Source of the DNA: an uncultured Candidatus Saccharibacteria bacterium
GTDB lineage: Bacteria; Patescibacteria; Saccharimonadia; Saccharimonadales; UBA6022
Reading direction: 5' to 3'
Length of the DNA: 16,035 bases
Assembly (NCBI GenBank): GCA_946887425.1
Contig: CAMPKW010000022.1
Coordinates: 1-16,035, forward strand
Shown here: positions 9,728 to 16,035 of the stretch, piece by piece
How the letters are laid out: every line of letters starts with the position of its first letter
Position numbering within the stretch: position 1 is the first letter of the stretch
Translations under genes and position numbers: made by a program
The notes under the pieces: model-generated
Database searches by the model: none
Told to the model about the DNA's origin: nothing
Seen by the model: only the letters and a program-made list of their open reading frames with translations

Positions 9728-10550
9728 GTTGAGCAGCCGTTTTGGTGGTATCAACAGGGGAATGATCATGAGATTTAGCGTGTGATTCGTCGTGGCCGTG
9801 GCTTTGAATAGCTAGTGACGTAAAGATGAGCGTCAACACGAAGAATACATACGCTTGGATAAAGCCGATGAAGAGCTCGAAGCCCATGAAGACTGGCAGG
9901 GCGACGCTCGCAAAGTAGCCAGTTAGAACACCGATCACCATCAAGAGTACTTCGCCTGCAAACGCATTACCAAACAAACGGAAGCTTAGGGCGACAAGAC
10001 GAGAGAACTCACCGATAAACTCCAAAATACCCTCGAATGCTCCAATAGGATCTTTGATTGGATTGCGAAGATAACGACCGATATTGCCAAAAGCGCCATG
10101 TTTTTTGATGGCATACACCTGTGAGGCAACGACCGTAATGATTGCAAGAGCAAAGGTGAAGTTTAGATCGGCCGGAAGGCCACGGAAAAGCGGGATGCCG
10201 TTCCATTCAATTGCACCAACGCCAGGCAGTACGCTGACCCAGTATGTCACGAGAACAACAAAGAACATTGTCATTGCAAGCGGGAAGATCTTGCGAGCAG
10301 TCTTCTTGTCACCGATAATTTCTTCGGCTTGTTTCAAGAAACCCTCAAAAGTCCACTGCATCAATCCAACGAAACGGTTGTATTTGCCGCGCTTTAGCTT
10401 GCCAGCAGCGTAAAAGAGGAGCGCGATTGCAACAAGTGAGCCAATAACGCCAAGAATCATACTGTTTGTTATTGGGAACGAGCCAATGTGAAATACCGCC
10501 TCAGGAGCGAGACTAATATGAAGATCGAGTGCTGCAAAAGTATTGGTCAT
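9720..10550 (-). CDS. atpB: ATP synthase Fo subunit a
   Basis: Stator membrane subunit that provides the proton half-channels. The 276 residues carry the essential Arg as R191 in LSFRLFGNAFAGE, with E200 and Q232 (GFIQAYVF) at the positions of E. coli E219 and Q252. Five or six membrane helices are evident. The C-terminal tail after residue 249 is unusually His-rich (HGHDESHAKSHDH, five His in 13 residues). The ATG at 10550 is 3 nt after the upstream atpZ/I-like stop and has no clear Shine-Dalgarno, so it probably relies on coupling. The stop is TGA, the only one in the window; the next in-frame stop is a TAA three codons further on. Confidence 0.95.
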   Translation of the reverse strand: MTNTFAALDLHISLAPEAVFHIGSFPITNSMILGVIGSLVAIALLFYAAGKLKRGKYNRFVGLMQWTFEGFLKQAEEIIGDKKTARKIFPLAMTMFFVVLVTYWVSVLPGVGAIEWNGIPLFRGLPADLNFTFALAIITVVASQVYAIKKHGAFGNIGRYLRNPIKDPIGAFEGILEFIGEFSRLVALSFRLFGNAFAGEVLLMVIGVLTGYFASVALPVFMGFELFIGFIQAYVFFVLTLIFTSLAIQSHGHDESHAKSHDHSPVDTTKTAAQLE

Positions 10551-10553
10551 GTA

Positions 10554-10805
10554 TTATTTATTCACTTTCTTTAATTGACGCGCGACGAGCAGTCCGGCAA
10601 TAGTTGAACCAAGGATGATACCGGCAATGGTCAGCCACGGCTTCAAGCCAAATGCTTTATCACTATAGACGCCTGCAATAGTGAGGCCGATAGTTGGAAT
10701 AAACATTCGCCAAGTAGTATCAGCAATTGTGCCCAGCAATAAAACAACCGTCGATTTTGTCGGCGGTACTGGCTTATCACCACTGTCGTTTTGTGATGTG
10801 CTCAT
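10554..10805 (-). CDS. AtpZ/AtpI-like small membrane protein, first gene of the atp operon
   Basis: The 83-residue protein has a polar N-terminus (about 20 residues) and two membrane segments: about 21-48 (ending IPTIGLTIAGVYSD) and 55-76 (PWLTIAGIILGSTIAGLLVA). A Gly-rich pattern and a short basic tail complete it. This is the layout of the AtpI/AtpZ family that precedes atpB in many bacteria and helps c-ring assembly or Mg2+ handling. The assignment rests on topology and position more than on motifs. The frame could start further upstream at 10883, but that would run through the divergent promoter and the opposing small gene. The ATG at 10805 directly follows a -10-like box and is preferred. 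No Shine-Dalgarno is seen. Confidence 0.7.
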   Translation of the reverse strand: MSTSQNDSGDKPVPPTKSTVVLLLGTIADTTWRMFIPTIGLTIAGVYSDKAFGLKPWLTIAGIILGSTIAGLLVARQLKKVNK

Positions 10806-10818
10806 GTACTTATATACT
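10791..10818 (+). promoter_or_regulatory. predicted promoter of the small CxxC protein gene
   Basis: TTGTGA (10791-10796) and TATACT (10813-10818) are separated by 16 bp on the plus strand. The element overlaps the first codons and promoter of the divergent atp operon, so the two promoters share DNA and could interfere with each other. Confidence 0.5.
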
Positions 10819-10844
10819 GTAACAGTGAAGATAGGATTTGTAAA
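10816..10844 (-). promoter_or_regulatory. predicted promoter of the ATP synthase operon
   Basis: On the minus strand TTTACA (10839-10844) is separated by 17 bp from TACAGT (10816-10821). The -10 ends 10 nt before the ATG at 10805, so the operon mRNA may start within a few nt of the first codon. A TATATA four bases further on is an alternative -10. Confidence 0.5.
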
Positions 10845-10846
10845 CG

Positions 10847-11044
10847 ATGCCTCGTAAAAATAGCACGCCAAAGCACGTGCCATTTCGTTTTGCCAGCAAC
10901 TGTCAGACGAAGCGTCGCTTTACGTCCGAAAAAGAGGCCGTATCTGCAGCCGATCATCAGATGCTCGTACGTCACGATCTTGAACTAACCGTGTACAAAT
11001 GCGAACTCTGCGGCGGCTGGCATCTTACAAGACAAGAGCGCTAA
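10847..11044 (+). CDS. small CxxC (zinc-ribbon-like) protein of unknown function
   Basis: The 65-residue basic protein ends in YKCELCGGWHLTRQER. A CxxC pair followed by WHLT recurs in small uncharacterised bacterial and phage proteins. An earlier single Cys (C19, SNCQTKRRF) and nearby His residues could complete a metal site. Role unknown; nucleic-acid binding is a guess from its basic charge. AGGA lies about 10 nt before the ATG, and a promoter is predicted at 10791-10818. The gene is divergent from the atp operon. Its TAA stop overlaps by 4 nt the TAG stop of the opposing 735-residue gene. The intact motif and usable ribosome site argue that it is real despite its size. Confidence 0.7.
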   Translation: MPRKNSTPKHVPFRFASNCQTKRRFTSEKEAVSAADHQMLVRHDLELTVYKCELCGGWHLTRQER

Positions 11045-13248
11045 AAAACCGTCAGCGGCAATACGTTTGTATAACGATTGGCTTTTGGCGTAGAGCTATT
11101 GGTTGTCGTCCCGTCACCTAACTGACCGTTAGAATTATTTCCAACTGTATATACTTTGCCATTTGTCGTCAAAATAACCGTTGTTCCAAAGCCAGACTGC
11201 ACTTGTTGTGCACGGACTGAACTGCCATCAATTACCTGCATAGTAGTAGGGGTGGATCGCCCAGTCGTCGTACCGTCGCCAAGCTGGCCATACCCGTTAC
11301 TACCGGCACCATAGACCCTCCCGTTATCACCAATGACGTACGTATTACTTGAAGGCGACCCAATACCGCCGTACGACGTCGTAGCCGTACTTACAGCCTT
11401 TACACCAGCCGGAAGTATGAATTTACTCCCCGTAGGACGAAATGCACTGTTGAGTCCCGCGTAGCCAGCTCCAAACCCTAACTGACCTTGGTCGTTCAGG
11501 CCGGCACTCCACACCTCGCCCTGATCAGTCAACACCGAGACAAACCATTGGTCTGTTGTCACCCCTACGGCCTTAGATCCAGCAGGAAGGTCAAAGTCGG
11601 TAAGCGTATGCGAGTTCCGTGGCCACCATTTTTGATAGCTAGTACCATTGCAAGTCCAGAGACGTAGCGTCACGCCATCGCCACTTCCATTCTCGAGGCA
11701 CTTTGCCGACTGCCAGTGATAGATGTTATTATCAATATCTAGCCCAAATCTTTGATTGGCTGTTCCGTTACAAACAGCTAAGCGAATCGTCACCCCATCA
11801 CCATTAATGTTTTCCAAGCATTTCCCGCTGGTGAAATTTTTGATTTCATGTTGCTCTGTCATGCGCCATTCCTGCGCAGCAGTGCCATTGCAAGTGTAAA
11901 CTTGCATATTTACACCATCGTTACCATTGTTATCAATGCATTTCCCAGCACCAACATTATAGAGGGGCAAGCGAGCATTACCCAGCTGACCGTATACATT
12001 GTATCCCGCAGCCTTAATCCCTCCAGCATCATCAACTATATATATAGAGTCACCATCAAATGCAATCTGCGTAGCCTTTGGCTGACCAGCGTTGCCATAG
12101 GGTCCAATCTGAATTGGTGTTGACGTTGAATTTTGCGTACCATTTGCAAGCTGACCTACATTATTCATCCCCCACCCATACACTCGACCGCCTGCCATGC
12201 GCAGGTATACATTGGAACGATCGAGTGTCATGTTCGTAGTCGGAATTGTATTCGGGTCATTGATATTTGGCGTAGGTAGCGCAACTAATGCTGGGGTTGA
12301 TATATTTGCACAGCCGCTAATCGTATATCCACTCCCGACAATACCCTCGCCACACGTACCCGTGCCATACACATAATTATCAGTCGTCAAAACAAATGTC
12401 GCGTGCCCTAGAGCGCCAACATATTTAGCTTTTTTTCCTGCGGGCAAATTAAACCGCACCGGAGTTGAGCGATCAATAAAAGTACCATCGCCAAGTTGAC
12501 CATTATTATTCTGACCAGCCCCATACACTTGACCAGTATCCGTAATGACAAACATATTCCTCCCAACAGAAAGAAAATTCGTAAAGGCACTGACCGGCTT
12601 TTGACCGGCAGGTAAATTGAAGGGAGTAGGGGTTAATGTGTCGCTCGTAGAGCCATTACCAAGATGACCGTAATAGTTGTTTCCAACAGCCTTAAGTACA
12701 CCATCGGCTGCAATTGTCGTAAAGAACGCACCACCCCCACCGGCCGTATGGTATCCAAATACGACACTATTAAAACTTACATCTGCTCCAATGCGTGCAC
12801 TCACCGTGCTATTGTATGTCCTCCAGGCCGTGCTATTTGAGGTACGAAGCAATGTCACCGTACTACTGGCAGAGATCATCTGCGAATTTGGACCCGAGAT
12901 TGGCGCCTCAACCGTATACGTAGTTTGAATATTCCCGCGATTCAGCACATAGCAGTTTGTTCCGCTCGTGCACGCATCACCTCCACTACAGCTGGTATTT
13001 GGACGAAGCGGCTTTCCGCTCGCACCCGCACCCCAAGTAGGAGTATAGTTATTTGCCTTCAGACATGCCTGGGCCATTGCGACACCAGACTCCGCCGCTT
13101 CATTGGCGAGCTGCTTAAAATATTGGTCGTTCAAGGCAGTGCGAATCGAGCTTACTGCCGTAACTGACGAAAGAAGTACTGTCAGCAGGACAATAGAAGC
13201 AATGAGCACAGTAGGAAGCGCAAAGGCTGCTGTCTTTTTTAGATGCAT
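11041..13248 (-). CDS. prepilin-like N-terminus + RCC1 repeat propeller with inserted ricin-B lectin domain
   Basis: A 735-residue predicted surface protein. Residues 1-35 look like a PilX-type class III prepilin leader, KKTAAFALPTVLIASIVLL. Cleavage is expected before F9, with Ala in place of the usual Gly at -1 and Thr rather than Glu at +5. A pilin-like helix and a four-Cys domain (C62, C87, C93, C99) follow to about 165. Eight RCC1-type units with the VYGxGxNxxGQLGDGT pattern start near 180, 236, 288, 352, 406, 575, 640 and 694. Unit 5 is interrupted after QLGN by a ricin-B beta-trefoil (about 428-545) of three QxW lobes: QEW461, QRF501 and QKW541. The RCC1 pattern then resumes at DFDLPAGSKAV. 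The likely role is an exported adhesin or pilus-associated binding protein (inference). The -10 box is 8 nt upstream with no Shine-Dalgarno. No pilus machinery genes are visible nearby. Confidence 0.85.
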   Translation of the reverse strand: MHLKKTAAFALPTVLIASIVLLTVLLSSVTAVSSIRTALNDQYFKQLANEAAESGVAMAQACLKANNYTPTWGAGASGKPLRPNTSCSGGDACTSGTNCYVLNRGNIQTTYTVEAPISGPNSQMISASSTVTLLRTSNSTAWRTYNSTVSARIGADVSFNSVVFGYHTAGGGGAFFTTIAADGVLKAVGNNYYGHLGNGSTSDTLTPTPFNLPAGQKPVSAFTNFLSVGRNMFVITDTGQVYGAGQNNNGQLGDGTFIDRSTPVRFNLPAGKKAKYVGALGHATFVLTTDNYVYGTGTCGEGIVGSGYTISGCANISTPALVALPTPNINDPNTIPTTNMTLDRSNVYLRMAGGRVYGWGMNNVGQLANGTQNSTSTPIQIGPYGNAGQPKATQIAFDGDSIYIVDDAGGIKAAGYNVYGQLGNARLPLYNVGAGKCIDNNGNDGVNMQVYTCNGTAAQEWRMTEQHEIKNFTSGKCLENINGDGVTIRLAVCNGTANQRFGLDIDNNIYHWQSAKCLENGSGDGVTLRLWTCNGTSYQKWWPRNSHTLTDFDLPAGSKAVGVTTDQWFVSVLTDQGEVWSAGLNDQGQLGFGAGYAGLNSAFRPTGSKFILPAGVKAVSTATTSYGGIGSPSSNTYVIGDNGRVYGAGSNGYGQLGDGTTTGRSTPTTMQVIDGSSVRAQQVQSGFGTTVILTTNGKVYTVGNNSNGQLGDGTTTNSSTPKANRYTNVLPLTVF
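11614..11967 (-). repeat. three-lobed 120-bp-period repeat encoding the ricin-B lectin insert
   Basis: Three consecutive 40-codon units. The Cys pairs C437/C453, C477/C493 and C517/C533 recur with an exact 40-residue period, as do the QxW positions at 459-461, 499-501 and 539-541. Each unit has the form C-[IL]-[DE]-N...DGV...CNGT...Q-x-[WF]. The sugar-contacting Asp of the family is D439 in lobe 1 and Glu in lobes 2 and 3 (E479, E519). Confidence 0.85.
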
Positions 13249-13256
13249 ATGGTTAA

Positions 13257-13286
13257 ATTATAGGGCGTATTGCACAAATAGTGCAA
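13257..13286 (-). promoter_or_regulatory. predicted promoter of the pilin/RCC1/lectin gene
   Basis: On the minus strand TTGCAC (13281-13286) is separated by 18 bp from a perfect TATAAT (13257-13262), which ends 8 nt before the ATG at 13248. The message is probably leaderless or nearly so. The -35 is one arm of the palindrome at 13270-13286. Confidence 0.6.
13270..13286. promoter_or_regulatory. 17-bp palindrome, candidate operator
   Basis: TTGCAC (13270-13275) and GTGCAA (13281-13286) form a perfect 6-bp inverted repeat around AAATA. It covers the -35 and spacer of the minus-strand promoter and sits just upstream of the glutaredoxin -10. A dimeric regulator bound here could affect both genes. 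No regulator gene is visible nearby. Confidence 0.4.
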
Positions 13287-13301
13287 CATGATTATTTAGT
13301 G

Positions 13302-13307
13302 TATAAT
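13302..13307 (+). promoter_or_regulatory. predicted -10 box of the glutaredoxin gene
   Basis: A perfect TATAAT lies 33 nt before the glutaredoxin ATG, leaving a leader of about 27 nt with a good ribosome site. The nearest -35-like sequence is GTGCAA (13281-13286) at a short 15-bp spacing, inside the palindrome. Confidence 0.5.
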
Positions 13308-13340
13308 GTATAGTAATAATACAAAGGCAAGGGGAACTTC

Positions 13341-13616
13341 ATGAGCGACACTACAACACCTGATATCACTATCTATAGCACGAGCTGGTGTGCGTTTTGC
13401 CATACCGAAATGCAGTGGCTCGACAAGCTTGGCATTCCATATGTCACCAAAGACGTTGAAGCCGACAAAGAAGCATATGCCGAACTAATGGCAAAAAACG
13501 GCGGCAACTACCAAGGCGTGCCTGTCACTGACATCAAAGGCGAGATCATCCTTGGATTTGACCGTCCGAAGCTTACTGCTGCCATCAAGGCAAATAACCT
13601 TCAGCCAGCCGCGTAG
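13341..13616 (+). CDS. glutaredoxin family thiol-disulfide oxidoreductase
   Basis: The 91-residue thioredoxin-fold protein has the redox motif C17-A-F-C20 in the first beta/alpha turn (YSTSWCAFCH). The cis-Pro motif GVPVT is at 59-63 (P61), and a GFD element near 72-74 matches the glutaredoxin C-terminal strand. The short length and SWCAFC motif resemble the mycoredoxin/NrdH-like glutaredoxins of actinobacteria. It is cytoplasmic and probably reduces protein disulfides or mixed disulfides. Which thiol or reductase recycles it cannot be seen here. AAGGGGA lies 5 nt before the ATG. The gene is monocistronic, divergent from the pilin/RCC1/lectin gene, and ends at a bidirectional terminator. Confidence 0.9.
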   Translation: MSDTTTPDITIYSTSWCAFCHTEMQWLDKLGIPYVTKDVEADKEAYAELMAKNGGNYQGVPVTDIKGEIILGFDRPKLTAAIKANNLQPAA

Positions 13617-13634
13617 CTCAAAATTTCAGCACAA

Positions 13635-13665
13635 AAAATACCATCCTACATTGGGATGGTATTTT
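13635..13665. terminator. bidirectional intrinsic terminator
   Basis: A perfect 12-bp stem AAAATACCATCC/GGATGGTATTTT (13635-13646 with 13654-13665) has a 7-nt loop. The core ATACCATCC is followed by TTTTATTA on the plus strand and by a T-run on the minus strand. It can therefore end both the glutaredoxin and the convergent ABC-F transcripts. Confidence 0.88.
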
Positions 13666-13678
13666 ATTACGACAACGC

Positions 13679-15337
13679 CTACACTTTGCCGACTTGTATA
13701 AACTCGCCACCAACCGCATCACGGAAATAGCCGTCGTGGCTTACATACAAAATAGCGCCAGAATATTTACCGAGCGCCGTCTCCAGCTCTTCGATGCTCG
13801 GTAGGTCAAGGTGGTTGGTTGGCTCATCAAGAATAAGAAGCTGCGGGTCATTCGCGAGCATCGAGATCAGTTGGAATCGCGCTTTTTGCCCACCAGAGAG
13901 CCGCTTGATCGGCGTCTTGCCGTCACCTTCATTGAAGAGATAGTCGCTTAGTAGTCCGCGAATCTTCGTCGTTGAAATAGAAAGCTCGCGGTCAAGATAC
14001 ATTCGCTCAATTGCATCTTCAAGCGACAGGTCAAAATAGGTCGGCTTTACTTCTTGCTCGTATACGCCAATACGAATTTGCTTGTCGAGCGTAATCTCAC
14101 CGTCAAATGTCTTGATATCGGCATCGATACCCGGAACAGTATTAGCAAGTAGCGCCTTAATGAGCGTCGTTTTACCAGCGCCGTTACGGCCGCGAATCTC
14201 AAGCGCTTCACCCTCACGAAGATCAATATTAACGCCGTCAAACAGGGGAGCGTCACCATACCCAAGGCTGAGCGACTTAGCGCTCGCCAGTACATGCTTC
14301 GAGCGACTTTCATCGTTCTTCAGGCTCATACGAATATTCTTCGACTTAAACTTATCGTACTGAGCAGCAACTTTATAGTTAAGATTAGCGGCCGATTCTT
14401 TATCTATCCAAAATGTCGGCTTTTCTTTAGCCTGAAGTTCACCAAGCTCTTTGCGACTCACTTCTTCAAGACGTTTAAACTTCTGAATCGTGCCTGGGTT
14501 GCGTGATTTTTCTTTGAGGCGCTGATAATCAAGCACCTTCACCTTGAGATTGGCGATGCGCTTTTCGATCATTTCAAAGTCATTCATTTGAGTACCGGTA
14601 CTGACGGCATTTTGCTTCAGGTAAGCATCGTAATTACCCTTGTAGCTCACACTCTCACCGTCTTTCAGCTCGATAATTCGATCGACCTCATTTAACACAT
14701 CGCGGTCGTGGGTAATAACCAGCATTGCCTCGCGAGCTGTCTTCATCCACTCTACATACTGGGCCTTGGCGACATAATCCATGTGGTTTGTCGGTTCGTC
14801 AACAAGTGCCAAGTGCGCATCAGAGTGCATGACTTTTACGACCTCAACTAGTCGTTTTTGACCACCAGATAGGGTCGTGAACTGACGATGCGCAATGCCC
14901 GAGAGCTGGAAATTATCAAGCTCACGCTCGATCTGCTCTTCAATTTGATAAAAGCCTTTGTCGTCAAACCGCATGAGCGCCTGCGTATACTCATCAATTA
15001 GGGTCATGTCATCACCCATAGTCTCTGGGTAGGTTTCGATAATATGACTCAGTTCCGCATATTCAGGAAGCCCGGATAGTACGTACTGGAGCACTGTCGT
15101 ATCATCAAGATCGTGGTGCTCCTGCTGCGTGGCAACGACAACCGTACCGCGTTTGAAAATAATTTCACCTGTAAAGTCTTTATCGGCTCCGGTTACAATG
15201 CCAAACAGGGTCGACTTACCAACACCATTGCGACCAATTACGCCGATTTTTTCGCCATCATCGATACTGAATTTGATCCCACTCATCAAGACCTTCGGGC
15301 CAAAGCTTTTTTCAGTAACGGTAATATCAGCGATCAT
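13679..15337 (-). CDS. ABC-F family ATPase (ribosome-associated, Uup/EttA-like)
   Basis: A soluble protein of 552 residues with two ABC domains and no membrane segment, the hallmark of ABC-F translation factors. Domain 1 has Walker A GRNGVGKST (35-43), signature LSGGQ (156-160) and Walker B with DEPTNHMD (180-187). A charged helical linker follows (about 240-310), the part that reaches the tRNA on the ribosome in this family. Domain 2 has GRNGAGKTT (about 382-390), LSGGQ (about 479-483) and DEPTNHLD (about 503-510). The second switch reads SHDGYF where SHDRxF is common. Start choice: the frame opens at a TTG at 15394, but the family N-terminus (MIADITVTEKSFG) begins at the ATG at 15337. That ATG is 7 nt after a -10-like box and has no Shine-Dalgarno. 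Whether it rescues stalled ribosomes or protects against antibiotics is unknown. Confidence 0.92.
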   Translation of the reverse strand: MIADITVTEKSFGPKVLMSGIKFSIDDGEKIGVIGRNGVGKSTLFGIVTGADKDFTGEIIFKRGTVVVATQQEHHDLDDTTVLQYVLSGLPEYAELSHIIETYPETMGDDMTLIDEYTQALMRFDDKGFYQIEEQIERELDNFQLSGIAHRQFTTLSGGQKRLVEVVKVMHSDAHLALVDEPTNHMDYVAKAQYVEWMKTAREAMLVITHDRDVLNEVDRIIELKDGESVSYKGNYDAYLKQNAVSTGTQMNDFEMIEKRIANLKVKVLDYQRLKEKSRNPGTIQKFKRLEEVSRKELGELQAKEKPTFWIDKESAANLNYKVAAQYDKFKSKNIRMSLKNDESRSKHVLASAKSLSLGYGDAPLFDGVNIDLREGEALEIRGRNGAGKTTLIKALLANTVPGIDADIKTFDGEITLDKQIRIGVYEQEVKPTYFDLSLEDAIERMYLDRELSISTTKIRGLLSDYLFNEGDGKTPIKRLSGGQKARFQLISMLANDPQLLILDEPTNHLDLPSIEELETALGKYSGAILYVSHDGYFRDAVGGEFIQVGKV

Positions 15338-15344
15338 CTGTACC

Positions 15345-15373
15345 AGTGTAACAGAACAGGGGTAGAATTGACA
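15345..15373 (-). promoter_or_regulatory. possible promoter of the ABC-F gene
   Basis: On the minus strand TACACT (15345-15350) ends 7 nt before the ATG at 15337, with a poor -35 TGTCAA (15368-15373) at 17 bp. Weak by itself, but the placement matches other first genes in the window. Confidence 0.35.
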
Positions 15374-15399
15374 TACACTCCCAAGAATTTCCAATCGGG

Positions 15400-15405
15400 T
15401 ATACT
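15400..15405 (+). promoter_or_regulatory. predicted -10 box of the alpha/beta hydrolase gene
   Basis: TATACT ends 7 nt before the ATG at 15413, with no Shine-Dalgarno between them, again suggesting a leaderless message. No good -35 is found at 16-18 bp. A perfect TTGACA at 15368-15373 is 26 bp away, too far for the usual spacing. Confidence 0.4.
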
Positions 15406-15412
15406 AAATGGT

Positions 15413-16035
15413 ATGTCAAAGCATCATTTCGATTTCAAAGGGGCGCGCACTGCGTATTGGAGCTACCACAATACATCGCTCCCGACTATCGTCATGATTC
15501 ATGGGTTTCGTGGGACACACCACGGCCTTGAACGAATCGTCGAGCGGTTACCTGAATACAACGTCATCGTACCGGATCTGCCCGGATTTGGTGCCAGCCA
15601 AACCTTTACAGATAGTGCTCACAACCTCGAGCAGTACATGGAATTTGTGCATGCATTTATTCGGCACATCTCTGCAGACACACCGCCCGTGCTTCTCGGG
15701 CACTCTTTTGGCAGTATTATAGCTAGCCACTACGCGGCAAAGCACCCAGACACCATCACCAAGCTTATTCTCGTTAATCCCATTGGAGCGCCGGCGCTAA
15801 AAGGACCCAAAGCAGCCATGACTCAGCTAGCAATCTTTTATTACTGGCTTGGACGGGCGTTACCCGAACGCGTGAGCCATTCATGGCTGTCCGCGAACTC
15901 AATCGTCAAGATCATGAGCATCTCAATGACAAAAACAAAGGATCCAGCCACGCGAAGGTTTATTCATCAACAGCACCTCACGCACTTTAGTACCTTTGCT
16001 TCACCGCAAGTAGTAGCAGAAGCTTTTCGCACATC
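15413..16035 (+). CDS. alpha/beta hydrolase, 3'-truncated by window edge
   Basis: The 207 visible residues follow the alpha/beta hydrolase pattern. The oxyanion loop is HGFRGTHHG (30-38) after a hydrophobic strand, then DLPGFGAS (55-62). The nucleophile elbow is G96-H97-S98-F99-G100 with S98 as the catalytic Ser, and LILVNPIGAP (118-127) is the following strand. A lid-like helical region begins near 135 (FYYWLGRALPERV). The catalytic Asp and His would lie beyond the window. No signal peptide is seen. The substrate cannot be predicted; esterase, lipase or acyl-transfer activity are all possible. The gene is divergent from the ABC-F gene with a 75-nt gap. Confidence 0.88.
   Translation, partial: MSKHHFDFKGARTAYWSYHNTSLPTIVMIHGFRGTHHGLERIVERLPEYNVIVPDLPGFGASQTFTDSAHNLEQYMEFVHAFIRHISADTPPVLLGHSFGSIIASHYAAKHPDTITKLILVNPIGAPALKGPKAAMTQLAIFYYWLGRALPERVSHSWLSANSIVKIMSISMTKTKDPATRRFIHQQHLTHFSTFASPQVVAEAFRT

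Noticed and set aside
10806..10883. Upstream extension of the atpZ/I-like gene to an ATG at 10883.
   Set aside because: It would run through both predicted promoters and overlap the divergent small gene. The extra residues do not resemble the family, and the first membrane segment follows naturally from the ATG at 10805.
15338..15394. N-terminal extension of the ABC-F protein from a TTG at 15394.
   Set aside because: No ribosome site precedes it, the 19 extra residues are unlike the family, and the ATG at 15337 gives the standard N-terminus.
15368..15405. TTGACA and TATACT as a classic promoter for the hydrolase gene.
   Set aside because: The spacing is 26 bp, well beyond the usual 16-18 bp; only the -10 was retained.

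Overview
The window looks like a compact stretch of a bacterial chromosome from the Patescibacteria/CPR, most likely a Candidatus Saccharibacteria (TM7) relative. This is an inference from a shortened F1 delta subunit, tight gene packing, likely near-leaderless promoters, a prepilin-like surface protein, a cadmium/beta-type carbonic anhydrase-like protein and mid-range base composition. Every recognisable gene reads through with the standard bacterial code. Stops are mostly TAA and TAG, with a single TGA at the end of atpB. No rRNA, tRNA, CRISPR array or insertion sequence is visible, and no gene-free stretch exceeds 300 bases.

Layout. Bases 1-933 hold the 3' part of a tRNA-dihydrouridine synthase gene (+). 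It converges on a carbonic anhydrase-like gene (1006-1878, -) across a bidirectional hairpin terminator. A large CPA1-type Na+/H+ antiporter follows (2030-4141, -). Next is a complete minus-strand ATP synthase operon, read from 10805 down to 4260 as atpZ/I-like, B (a), E (c), F (b), H (delta), A (alpha), G (gamma), D (beta), C (epsilon). It ends in a 14-bp stem hairpin. A tiny CxxC protein (10847-11044, +) diverges from the operon. It overlaps by 4 bases the end of the most unusual gene here (11041-13248, -). That gene encodes a 735-residue protein with a PilX/type IV prepilin-like N-terminus and about eight RCC1-type propeller repeats, one of them interrupted by a three-lobed ricin-B (QxW) lectin domain. 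A divergent promoter region with a 17-bp palindrome leads to a glutaredoxin (13341-13616, +). The glutaredoxin gene shares a bidirectional terminator with an ABC-F ATPase (13679-15337, -). An alpha/beta hydrolase gene starts at 15413 (+) and runs off the window.

How the parts fit. The ATP synthase and the antiporter form an ion-energetics block. The c subunit has an Asp carboxylate and lacks the Na+ ligands, so the ring should be proton-coupled. In a fermentative host-dependent cell it may run as an ATP-driven proton pump whose gradient powers the antiporter (inference). The pilin/RCC1/lectin chimera is the best candidate for a new surface or host-contact system. A second pattern is that genes opening transcription units often have a -10-like box only 7-10 nt before the start codon and no good Shine-Dalgarno, whereas most genes inside the operon have one.

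Start sites were moved from the longest possible frame to the best-supported codon for the carbonic anhydrase-like gene, atpA, atpD, the atpZ/I-like gene and the ABC-F gene. Reasons are given in each entry.
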